Source: Candidatus Latescibacterota bacterium
Lineage (GTDB): Bacteria > Latescibacterota > MVCY01
NCBI GenBank assembly: GCA_030608245.1
Contig: JAUWEO010000070.1
Coordinates: 1-8,415, forward strand
Direction: 5' to 3'
DNA: 8,415 nucleotides
Both the position numbers and the translations under genes were made by a program. The notes beneath the pieces are model-generated. The model was not told where the DNA came from, searched no databases, and was given only the letters and a program-made list of their open reading frames with translations. Positions 1 to 5,365 of this stretch are shown here, piece by piece. The first letter of the stretch is position 1, and each line of letters starts with the position of its first letter.

Positions 1-68
1 ACCTCAATGTGAGGGTCTCCAGTCACCACTGCCTCTGGCAACACTTTGAGCAAACAGCTCAGCTTCAC
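1..68 (-). CDS. murE: MurE, UDP-MurNAc-tripeptide synthetase (N-terminal fragment)
   Basis: This is a 22-codon fragment running off the left edge. Read leftward from a GTG at 68-66 it gives (M)KLSCLLKVLPEAVVTGDP, then HIEV. This matches the usual MurE opening, a K-L-S-x-L-L block followed about 15 residues later by a short I-E-V/I strand. MurE is the cytoplasmic ligase that adds the third amino acid (diaminopimelate or lysine) to UDP-MurNAc-dipeptide. A GAGGT ribosome binding site at 80-76 lies 7 nt before the GTG and supports this start. The gene starts 24 nt after the transpeptidase stop, and murE is the usual gene after ftsI in dcw clusters. The fragment is too short to show the ATP site or the residue that decides the substrate. 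Confidence 0.8.
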   Translation of the reverse strand, partial: MKLSCLLKVLPEAVVTGDPHIE

Positions 69-92
69 TTTGGTTACCTCAGGTTACTACCA

Positions 93-2057
93 CTACCGTA
101 TGTCACTTTCTGCCTCAATTAAGCAGACTGTGCCGGACTCAATCTCACCCCCTGCTCGAGGCGTCTGTTTCAGTACCACACCAGTACCCAGGATTTTTGC
201 CTCTATCCCCTGGCGATGAAGGACTTCTACTGCTTGCCTGAGACTCATCCCGACAATCCTGGGCATAGGATAAGCTTCATCAGTCTGGTTTGGATAAGGT
301 TCGGATTGATTCTCAACCTGAACTGCAGATGCATATTCATAATTGAAGGAATCAGTGGAGGCTATAAGTGTTACTGCCTTTCTTTTTATCGGACAGTCAT
401 TTAAGCTCAGGATTCGACTGGCAATTTTCCTAAAAGTGGGAGCAGCCACTTGTCCTGCCCAGTGATTTTCTTGTGGTTCATCTATACTTACCAAGCAAAG
501 CAGTTGAGGATCCTCAGCAGGGAGGAATCCTACAAAGGAACAGATGACTTTTTGGGGATCATATCCTCGGCTATTCTGTCGGCTTTTCTGGGCGGTACCT
601 GTTTTACCTGCCACGGAGAAACCTTCTATCTTAGCCTTCACTCCGGTGCCCGAATCCACCACACTGCACAGGATATCGGTAAGCGTCCGAGCGGTATTTT
701 CAGAGATCACCCTTCGCACCACATTAGGGGATTGTTTTTTCACCAATTGGCCATTTTTTTTACTGATTAGCTTTAAAATATAAGGTTTCATTAAATATCC
801 CCCATTAGCAATAGCACCGTAGGCAGTAACTAACTGAAGAGAAGTAGCGGATATCTCCTGTCCTATGGCTATTGTAGCCAGCGACCTCCCAGACCAAGAA
901 GATGGATGGTGGACAATTCCCTTTGCCTCACCTGGTAATTTGATTCCAGTTCGGGTACCGAAACCAAAGGCTCGGATGTAACGGTATAATAGCTTCTCTC
1001 CCACCGTCTGGGCGATCTTTATCGCCCCGATATTGCTGGAGTGTTTAATCACATCCCCCAGGGTGAGCCATTCGTAGCGGTGCCAGTCGTGAATAATCCC
1101 GCCGGCCACTTTCATCTTACCATCTTCACAGAAGATAAGGTCGGTTGGTTTCTTTAAACCCTCTTCTATAGCGGCTGAAACAGCAACTACTTTAAAGATG
1201 GAACCGGGCTCGAAACAGTCCGTAACTGTCTTGTTCTTTCTGTTCGCTGGATTAGAGGAGGCAGGGTAGTTGGGGTTGTAAGAGGGGACGGAGACCATCG
1301 CCAAGATTTCACCCGTCTTGGGGTTCATAATAACGGCTGTTCCTGCCCTTGCGTCAAAAAGGGAAATGGCAGCCTTTAACTCCTCTTCGGCGATGGCTTG
1401 GTATCTCGAATCAATCGTCAGGACAACATCAAGGCCATCGTGGGGACCTTTTTGGACATTTCCAAAGACAGAGAGTCTCCTCCCCCGGGCATCAACGCCT
1501 GAGACGGTCCATCCGGCAGTACCTTGCAAGTGCTTGTCAAAGGCAAATTCAACCCCTTCAATTCCCCGATTGTCCACATCGGTGCCACCTATGAGTTGTC
1601 CAGCCACGGAACCAAGGGGGAAACTTCGTTTCGCCTCCTCTATCTCTCTTATACCAGTGAGATTCAGAGAACCAAGTCCTTCTGCCATTTGCCAGTTCAG
1701 TTTTCTAACCAACCAGACAAAGGAACTTCCGTTTTCTAGCCGCCTGAGGAACAAACTCTGAGGCTCTCCGGTGAGCATAGAAAGACGAACAGCCACTTTA
1801 GCCGGATGTTCCACCTCCCTCGGGTTGGCTGCCAAGGAACTGGTAGAAAGGTCAACGGCCAGATTGATACCATTTCTATCCAGTATGTTTCCCCGCTTGC
1901 CTTGAAGGTCAATTCGCTGCTCACTCTGCCTTCTGCTTTTCCGGGACCAGGTCTTGTTATTGAGCAATTGAATATGAACCAGACGATTTATCAAGAATAG
2001 CCAGACAACAACGATAACGAGACCTAGGAGATAGAGTTTATGAACTTCTTTTCTCAT
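93..2057 (-). CDS. ftsI: Division-type peptidoglycan transpeptidase (PBP2/FtsI/SpoVD class) with C-terminal PASTA domain
   Basis: This 654-residue class B penicillin-binding protein should crosslink septal peptidoglycan in the periplasm. One N-terminal membrane anchor spans about residues 8-27. The PBP dimerisation region follows, with the R-G-N-I-L-D-R-N-G motif at 55-63. The transpeptidase domain has all three active-site motifs: S286-I-F-K289 (the acylated serine), S340-S-N342, and K485-T-G487. A linker from about 555 leads to a single PASTA domain at about 598-648 (P-R-I-V-G-M-S-L-R-Q-A-V, then Q-T-P-R-A-G). Proteobacterial FtsI normally lacks PASTA, whereas Gram-positive SpoVD/PBP2x and some diderm lineages have it. 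The ATG sits 2 nt past the ftsL stop, with a weak AAGAG ribosome binding site inside the ftsL end, so translation is probably coupled. The dcw position makes the division role firm; a single PASTA copy usually means structural or regulatory use rather than muropeptide sensing, but that is inference. Confidence 0.93.
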   Translation of the reverse strand: MRKEVHKLYLLGLVIVVVWLFLINRLVHIQLLNNKTWSRKSRRQSEQRIDLQGKRGNILDRNGINLAVDLSTSSLAANPREVEHPAKVAVRLSMLTGEPQSLFLRRLENGSSFVWLVRKLNWQMAEGLGSLNLTGIREIEEAKRSFPLGSVAGQLIGGTDVDNRGIEGVEFAFDKHLQGTAGWTVSGVDARGRRLSVFGNVQKGPHDGLDVVLTIDSRYQAIAEEELKAAISLFDARAGTAVIMNPKTGEILAMVSVPSYNPNYPASSNPANRKNKTVTDCFEPGSIFKVVAVSAAIEEGLKKPTDLIFCEDGKMKVAGGIIHDWHRYEWLTLGDVIKHSSNIGAIKIAQTVGEKLLYRYIRAFGFGTRTGIKLPGEAKGIVHHPSSWSGRSLATIAIGQEISATSLQLVTAYGAIANGGYLMKPYILKLISKKNGQLVKKQSPNVVRRVISENTARTLTDILCSVVDSGTGVKAKIEGFSVAGKTGTAQKSRQNSRGYDPQKVICSFVGFLPAEDPQLLCLVSIDEPQENHWAGQVAAPTFRKIASRILSLNDCPIKRKAVTLIASTDSFNYEYASAVQVENQSEPYPNQTDEAYPMPRIVGMSLRQAVEVLHRQGIEAKILGTGVVLKQTPRAGGEIESGTVCLIEAESDIR

Positions 2058-2059
2058 CG

Positions 2060-2341
2060 CTATTCTCTTAGTTCTACAGGGAGTTCCTCCGGGGGAGTGA
2101 CAGGGGGAAACATCCCCAGTTTTTCTGAGGCTATCTTTTTGATTCTGGAAGCACTGGACAAATGCGCTATTTGGGTCCCCAAGCGCCTGTTCTGTTCAAT
2201 CACCTTCTGTTTATGGAGATATAGGGTATCAATCCGCTTTTTCAGGTTAGTCACTGTCACCTGTTCCCACACATATCCCAACATCCCCATAACTGAAATG
2301 GTGAACAGCAAAACAAACCTGATAAACGTTTGCCGTTTCAT
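2060..2341 (-). CDS. ftsL: FtsL-like septum protein (FtsL/DivIC family)
   Basis: This 93-residue bitopic membrane protein fits FtsL, the small divisome subunit that works with a DivIC/FtsB partner to recruit and activate FtsW and the septal transpeptidase. It has a short basic cytoplasmic start (MKRQTFIR), one membrane span at about 8-26, and a coiled coil at about 29-58. The conserved family ending is at 64-78 (A-S-R-I-K-K-I-A-S-E-K-L-G-M-F), and a proline-rich tail (PPVTPPEELP) follows. Sequence conservation in this family is low, so the call rests on architecture, the R-I-x-K-I-A-x-E-K-L-G-M motif and location between rsmH and ftsI. Its ATG overlaps the rsmH stop as ATGA, with no good ribosome binding site of its own, which points to translational coupling. 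Confidence 0.85.
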   Translation of the reverse strand: MKRQTFIRFVLLFTISVMGMLGYVWEQVTVTNLKKRIDTLYLHKQKVIEQNRRLGTQIAHLSSASRIKKIASEKLGMFPPVTPPEELPVELRE

Positions 2342-3285
2342 CTTGAATCTGCTATCTTTTCTGCCACCCTCAGTTTAGCACTTCTCGCCCGCCGGTTGGC
2401 CTTTTTTTCCTCTTCGCTGGGCAAGACGGCTTTCTTGGTAACCAACTTCAGTATCTTTTTCGCACCGCAGACACAAACGGGCAGGCGAGGGGGACAAATG
2501 CAGCCTTGAGAATACTGTCTAAATATCGACTTCACTATCCGGTCCTCTAAGGAATGGTAGGAGATAATACAGAGCCTTCCCCCCGTCTTCAACAGGTTGA
2601 TACACTGCCTAACAAAGGTCTCCAGGATTTCGATTTCTCCATTCACCTCTATCCTTAAGGCTTGGAATATTCTGGAGAGTGTCTTTTGAGGTTTAGGGAC
2701 ATGAATAGTTGATTCAATTATCTCTCTTAATTGGAGGGTGTCGTCTATACTTTTTTCTTCCCTCTGCCAGCATATTATGCGGGCTATTTTAGCTGCCATT
2801 CTCTCTTCGCCATAGCGGCGCAGAACGCTTCCCAGCTCTTCCTCTGAATAGGTATTCACCACCTGCCGGGCTGTCTTGGGGGACTGAAGGTTCATCCTCA
2901 TATCCAGAGGACCGGAGAACCTGTAGCTGAAACCCCGCTCAGGAGAATCAAGCTGATGAGAGGAGACTCCTAAATCGAGTAAAATTCCATCTACAGCCTC
3001 GATGCCTTGTTGTCGCAGGATTGTCGGCAAGTTCTGGAATCCTGTTAAGTGGAAACTCACCTTTTCGCCGAAAGGGGAAAGTCTTCTCTTGGCTGCCTGA
3101 ATTGCCTCCGGATCTTGGTCTACAGCAATTAGATCTCCCCCTTCTCCCAAACGAGAAAGAATCTGAAGTGCGTGGCCACCTCCCCCCACTGTGCCGTCGA
3201 CATATACTCCGTTCGGATTGGTGAGAAGATAGTCCACTGTCTGTTTCAGGAGCACTGGGAGGTGGAAATCCTGTTGGGCAGCCAT
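2338..3285 (-). CDS. rsmH: RsmH (MraW), 16S rRNA m4C1402 methyltransferase
   Basis: This 315-residue protein should N4-methylate C1402 of 16S rRNA in the ribosomal P site using S-adenosylmethionine. The N-terminal H8-L-P-V-L-L block is typical of the family. SAM-binding motif I is at 30-38 (D-G-T-V-G-G-G-G-H), followed by an acidic A-V-D-Q-D loop at 54-58. Further signatures are L-L-D-L-G-V-S-S at 102-109, the S-P-E-R-G-F-S-Y block at 114-121, R-I-F-Q-A-L-R-I-E-V-N at 205-215, and I-S-Y-H-S-L-E-D-R at 241-249. A C-x-C-P / C-V-C pair lies at 262-273, as in many homologues. I chose the ATG at 3285, 4 nt past the mraZ stop. An in-frame ATG at 3354 would add 23 lysine-rich residues before the conserved start and overlap mraZ. 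The ribosome binding site is weak, so coupling to mraZ is likely. Confidence 0.95.
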   Translation of the reverse strand: MAAQQDFHLPVLLKQTVDYLLTNPNGVYVDGTVGGGGHALQILSRLGEGGDLIAVDQDPEAIQAAKRRLSPFGEKVSFHLTGFQNLPTILRQQGIEAVDGILLDLGVSSHQLDSPERGFSYRFSGPLDMRMNLQSPKTARQVVNTYSEEELGSVLRRYGEERMAAKIARIICWQREEKSIDDTLQLREIIESTIHVPKPQKTLSRIFQALRIEVNGEIEILETFVRQCINLLKTGGRLCIISYHSLEDRIVKSIFRQYSQGCICPPRLPVCVCGAKKILKLVTKKAVLPSEEEKKANRRARSAKLRVAEKIADSR

Positions 3286-3289
3286 AATC

Positions 3290-3724
3290 TCAGATTTGAA
3301 ATTCTTCGCTGATTTCTTCCAAGACACTTTGGTTCTGCTCTTTGTATTTTTCAAACCGTTCTGGATTCCAGAGCTCTATCCGTTCCAGAGCGCCGGCTAC
3401 CGTAACCTTAGTGTCAATCTCTGCCCATTGCATGAGGTTTTTCGGGATAAGTATCCGCCCTTGCTCGTCCATTTTTGCGTTCCGAGCCTGAGAGGCCACT
3501 ATTCTCATATAGTGGCGCGCCTTTGTGGGAAGCTGGCGGAGTTTCTCCTCGATTTTTTCTTCCCAGACATCTAAAGTATATATTGCCAGACACTTATCCA
3601 GACCACGGGTCACCACAAATGTCTTCTTGGCCTGGGGTGGGAGGATTTCCCTGAAACTGACTGGGATATTCATCCTGCCCTTGGCATCTATGGTGTACTC
3701 GTACTCCCCTTTGAAATTCTGCAT
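3290..3724 (-). CDS. mraZ: MraZ, DNA-binding transcriptional regulator of the dcw operon
   Basis: This 144-residue protein has two SpoVT/AbrB-like swapped-hairpin repeats, each with the family motif: D13-A-K-G-R17 followed by M-N-I-P, and D86-E-Q-G-R90 followed by I-L-I-P. Length and motif spacing are normal for MraZ, which forms ring-shaped oligomers and binds TGGG direct repeats upstream of its own gene. In several bacteria it represses or tunes the dcw operon. An excellent AAGGAAGG ribosome binding site (3736-3729) lies 4 nt before the ATG, so this start is secure. It is the first gene of the leftward operon, and its predicted binding site lies just upstream (TGGG repeats at 3771-3805), so autoregulation is well supported here. 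Confidence 0.96.
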   Translation of the reverse strand: MQNFKGEYEYTIDAKGRMNIPVSFREILPPQAKKTFVVTRGLDKCLAIYTLDVWEEKIEEKLRQLPTKARHYMRIVASQARNAKMDEQGRILIPKNLMQWAEIDTKVTVAGALERIELWNPERFEKYKEQNQSVLEEISEEFQI

Positions 3725-3770
3725 AGAACCTTCCTTGCTAATAAATAAAAAATAAGCGATTATGGCTTAA

Positions 3771-3805
3771 TGCCATCTCGACCCACATTATCCCACATTG
3801 ACCCA
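3771..3805 (-). promoter_or_regulatory. MraZ box: TGGG direct repeats with 10-bp period
   Basis: Read leftward the sequence gives TGGGT (3805-3801), TGGGA (3795-3791), TGGGT (3785-3781) and a degenerate fourth unit TGGCA (3775-3771). Each unit is followed by a 5-nt spacer, which is the known MraZ operator form (TGGGN direct repeats with 5-nt spacers). The box begins about where transcription should start and lies about 45-80 nt before the mraZ ATG, so bound MraZ would block initiation or early elongation. Confidence 0.88.
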
Positions 3806-3812
3806 CCTGTTT

Positions 3813-3841
3813 ATCATAATCACCTGTTGAGAGAAAGTCAA
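3813..3841 (-). promoter_or_regulatory. Sigma70-type promoter of the mraZ-dcw operon
   Basis: The -35 box is TTGACT (3841-3836), the spacer is 17 bp, and the -10 box is TATGAT (3818-3813). Each box matches the sigma70 consensus at 5 of 6 positions. The predicted start is near 3806, at the edge of the MraZ box. No second promoter is visible inside the cluster. Confidence 0.82.
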
Positions 3842-3843
3842 GG

Positions 3844-3880
3844 GAAAAATGCAATTTTTTTTGGGTTTTTTTGAATTTTT
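3844..3880 (-). promoter_or_regulatory. A-tract region, candidate UP element
   Basis: Read leftward, runs of 5, 7 and 8 A (plus-strand T runs at 3876-3880, 3866-3872 and 3855-3862) and then a T run at 3849-3845 lie directly upstream of the mraZ -35 box. The tracts are spaced about 8-13 bp apart, near one helical turn. Such tracts at about -40 to -75 typically bend DNA and bind the RNA polymerase alpha C-terminal domain, which would raise promoter strength. The role is inferred from position and composition only. Confidence 0.5.
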
Positions 3881-3910
3881 ATCATCAAAAGGTACAACTT
3901 CGCCATAGTA

Positions 3911-4016
3911 TCCGCGGCACAGCGGAGCTGCAACCCGTAAAATAACCGCGAATTACTCAGGTTTCACGGATTGCAAAATAGAAAATCTTATCAGAAAAAC
4001 GAAACTTCGCGGGTTT
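3911..4016. repeat. Palindromic block, possible small dispersed repeat
   Basis: A hairpin TCCGC-GGCACA-GCGGA (3911-3926) is followed by AACCGCGAA (3944-3952). This is matched about 54 nt later by TTCGCGGGTT (4006-4015), its reverse complement with one extra base. The interior is AT-rich and contains the phrase AATTACTCAGGTTTCACGGA. Short mobile or REP-like intergenic elements often have this form of GC-rich inverted ends around an AT-rich core, and the wording resembles intergenic repeats I have seen in environmental genomes. Only one copy is present here, so its repeat status is not shown by this window. Confidence 0.35.
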
Positions 4017-4101
4017 ATAGTACAATCGTCTCAAGGATTGAGGCAGATTCTATAATGGTTTCAGGCACTCAGCGCCGATTTCCTCAGTTAATTCCTAAGG
4101 C

Positions 4102-4165
4102 TTTTCCCGGTAACAATGTGCAAGGGAAAAACTGGGAGGCACTGCCCAGAGAAAACCTCTTTCTC
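4102..4165. repeat. Cluster of three short inverted repeats
   Basis: Three perfect inverted repeats follow one another: TTTTCCC/GGGAAAA (4102-4108 and 4124-4130), CTGGG/CCCAG (4132-4136 and 4145-4149), and GAGAAA/TTTCTC (4149-4154 and 4160-4165). None is followed by a clear T-run. They end 22 nt before the slipin -35 box. They may be regulator sites, a small-RNA fold, or chance; I see no known motif. Confidence 0.3.
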
Positions 4166-4187
4166 GATAAATCCGGAACATTTTTGC

Positions 4188-4216
4188 TTGACATCTCAAC
4201 AGGATTATGTTATACT
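4188..4216 (+). promoter_or_regulatory. Sigma70-type promoter of the slipin gene
   Basis: A perfect TTGACA (4188-4193) is followed by a 17-bp spacer and TATACT (4211-4216). The predicted start is near 4223, which gives a leader of about 145 nt before the slipin ATG. The spacer shares TCTCAACAGG and ATTATG with the mraZ promoter. Confidence 0.82.
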
Positions 4217-4282
4217 GGCTTTGTAATAAATCACTGAACTTCAGCTTATCTCCTGACAAATTGGTAACATCAAAGCGGAGAA

Positions 4283-4348
4283 AGCCAGAAAGTCAAGGCA
4301 GCATAAATTGGCACAGATGCCGAAAAATTCCGGCGCATCTGTGTGGCT
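4283..4348 (+). promoter_or_regulatory. Structured 5' leader with long hairpin upstream of the slipin ribosome binding site
   Basis: CACAGATGC (4312-4320) pairs perfectly with GCATCTGTG (4335-4343), extended by a G-U pair (4311 with 4344). A GCCG/CGGC option inside the loop gives an alternative upper stem. A second helix, AGCCA (4283-4287) with TGGCT (4344-4348), would close a larger two-helix fold and compete only for base 4344. The fold ends 4 nt before the purine-rich AAGGGAGGT stretch (4352-4360). No T-run follows, so it is not an ordinary terminator. It could affect mRNA stability or translation; I do not recognise a riboswitch class. Confidence 0.45.
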
Positions 4349-4367
4349 AAAAAGGGAGGTAATAAAG

Positions 4368-5141
4368 ATGGCGCTTATGTGGATGTTTCTGATATTTATC
4401 GCAATTATGCTCCTGAGCAGTGCCATCAGGATACTGCGAGAGTATGAACGGGGAGTGATCTTCAGACTGGGTCGACTGGTGGGCGCCAAAGGGCCAGGCT
4501 TGGTTCTTCTTATCCCCATCATCGACCGTATGACAAAGGTGAGCCTGAGGGTAGTCACTATGGATATTCCCCCTCAGGATGTGATCACCAAGGACAATGT
4601 CACTATCAAAGTCAATGCGGTGCTTTACTTCCGGGTAATAGAATCCGACAAGGCGGTGGTTGAGGTGGAAGATTTCCTCTATGCTACCTCCCAACTGGCA
4701 CAGACAACACTGCGAAGCGTGTTAGGAGAAGTAGAGCTGGATGAGCTTCTCTCCAAAAGAGAGAAAATCAACATGCGGCTGCAGACTATCATAGACCAGC
4801 AGACAGACCCCTGGGGGATTAAGGTTTCCATCGTCGAGGTAAAACATGTGGACCTACCCCAGGATATGCAGCGGTCAATAGCTAAACAAGCTGAGGCCGA
4901 ACGAGACCGGAGGGCAAAGGTTATCCACGCCGAGGGGGAATTGCAGGCGGCTTCAAAACTCCTGGAGGCTTCCCAGCTCATGGCCAAGGAACCTATAAGC
5001 TTACAATTGAGATATCTACAGACCTTAACCGAAGTGGCCTCGGAGAACAACTCCACCACCATCTTCCCCATCCCTATCGACCTACTCACTCCGTTTATGA
5101 AATTGATGGAGACGGGAAGGAAGTCTTCAGAAGAAAAATAG
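4368..5141 (+). CDS. Slipin (stomatin/SPFH family membrane protein)
   Basis: This 257-residue protein has an N-terminal hydrophobic segment (about 4-20). An SPFH/band 7 domain follows (about 22-180), with R-E-Y-E-R-G-V-I-F-R-L-G-R at 24-36, G-P-G-L-V-L-L-I-P at 42-50 and the D-x-P-P-Q-D-V-I-T-K-D motif at 66-76. An alanine- and charge-rich coiled coil spans about 172-207 (A-E-A-E-R-D-R-R-A-K-V-I-H-A-E-G-E). Slipins oligomerise on the inner face of the cytoplasmic membrane and organise membrane domains or control partner proteases and channels; no enzyme activity is expected. The ATG at 4368 is preceded by a strong GGGAGGT (4354-4360) at 7 nt. An in-frame ATG 60 nt upstream lies ahead of this site and within the leader hairpin region, so I reject it. 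Slipin genes often sit beside nfeD, but none is next to it here. The gene has its own promoter and terminator, so it appears monocistronic. Confidence 0.92.
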   Translation: MALMWMFLIFIAIMLLSSAIRILREYERGVIFRLGRLVGAKGPGLVLLIPIIDRMTKVSLRVVTMDIPPQDVITKDNVTIKVNAVLYFRVIESDKAVVEVEDFLYATSQLAQTTLRSVLGEVELDELLSKREKINMRLQTIIDQQTDPWGIKVSIVEVKHVDLPQDMQRSIAKQAEAERDRRAKVIHAEGELQAASKLLEASQLMAKEPISLQLRYLQTLTEVASENNSTTIFPIPIDLLTPFMKLMETGRKSSEEK

Positions 5142-5161
5142 AAAACACCTTTGAGGAGTAA

Positions 5162-5201
5162 AAAACAAAAAGGACACCTTCGCGAGGTGCCTTTTTGTTT
5201 T
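5162..5201 (+). terminator. Intrinsic terminator downstream of slipin, probably bidirectional
   Basis: CACCT (5175-5179), a TCGCG loop and AGGTG (5185-5189) form the tip. The stem continues past one bulged A (5174) with 12 further pairs, AAAACAAAAAGG against CCTTTTTGTTTT. The 3' arm ends in T-rich sequence on the plus strand, and the reverse strand ends equally T-rich, so it can stop transcription from either side. It separates slipin from the symporter gene. Confidence 0.9.
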
Positions 5202-5365
5202 CAGCCAGTATCTTTGCCAGCGACTTCACCATCTGTTTGCTCATAAGTTCTTAAAGCCACCAGAGAAAAAAAAACCTGCCATAAGAAAGAACATTATGTT
5301 TCTGCTGGCCTAACAATTCTCGTTCTAAGTAAAATAGCAACTGAGGTACGAATAGAGGACTAAAG

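Larger units (their letters stand above)
3725..4367. other. 643-bp divergent intergenic region between mraZ and the slipin gene
   Basis: This stretch holds no convincing gene. From left to right it contains the mraZ ribosome binding site and 5' leader, the MraZ box, the mraZ promoter with its A-tracts, a palindromic repeat-like block (3911-4016), a run of three short inverted repeats (4102-4165), the slipin promoter (4188-4216), and a structured slipin leader. An 88-codon open frame at 3971-4237 has no ribosome binding site, no recognisable domain, and runs through the slipin promoter, so I treat it as noise. Confidence 0.7.

Noticed and set aside
450..1761. Several plus-strand open frames of 70-147 codons opposite the transpeptidase gene
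   Set aside because: They lie antisense to a clearly conserved protein with all active-site motifs and show no protein-family features.
3286..3354. Longer RsmH start giving 23 extra residues
   Set aside because: It overlaps mraZ, precedes the conserved H-L-P-V-L-L start, and its composition (K/S-rich) looks like mraZ read in another frame.
4028..4056. Possible promoter with consensus TATAAT at 4051
   Set aside because: The -35 position reads GTCTCA (3 of 6), and no gene start follows, so it is kept only as a remark in the hairpin cluster finding.
3971..4237. 88-codon open frame on the plus strand between mraZ and slipin
   Set aside because: It has no ribosome binding site and no domain, it covers the repeat-like block, and it runs through the slipin -35/-10 boxes.
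4234..4244. CTGAACTTCAG palindrome just after the slipin transcription start as an operator
   Set aside because: It is 11 bp, matches no operator family I know, and short palindromes like this are frequent by chance.
4312..4343. Leader hairpin as a transcription terminator or attenuator
   Set aside because: No T-run follows the stem; the next bases are GTGGCTAAAAAGGG and then the ribosome binding site.
4308..4367. Upstream in-frame ATG for slipin, adding 20 residues
   Set aside because: The strong GGGAGGT site at 4354-4360 points to the ATG at 4368, the extension lies in the leader hairpin, and it would put polar residues before the membrane segment.
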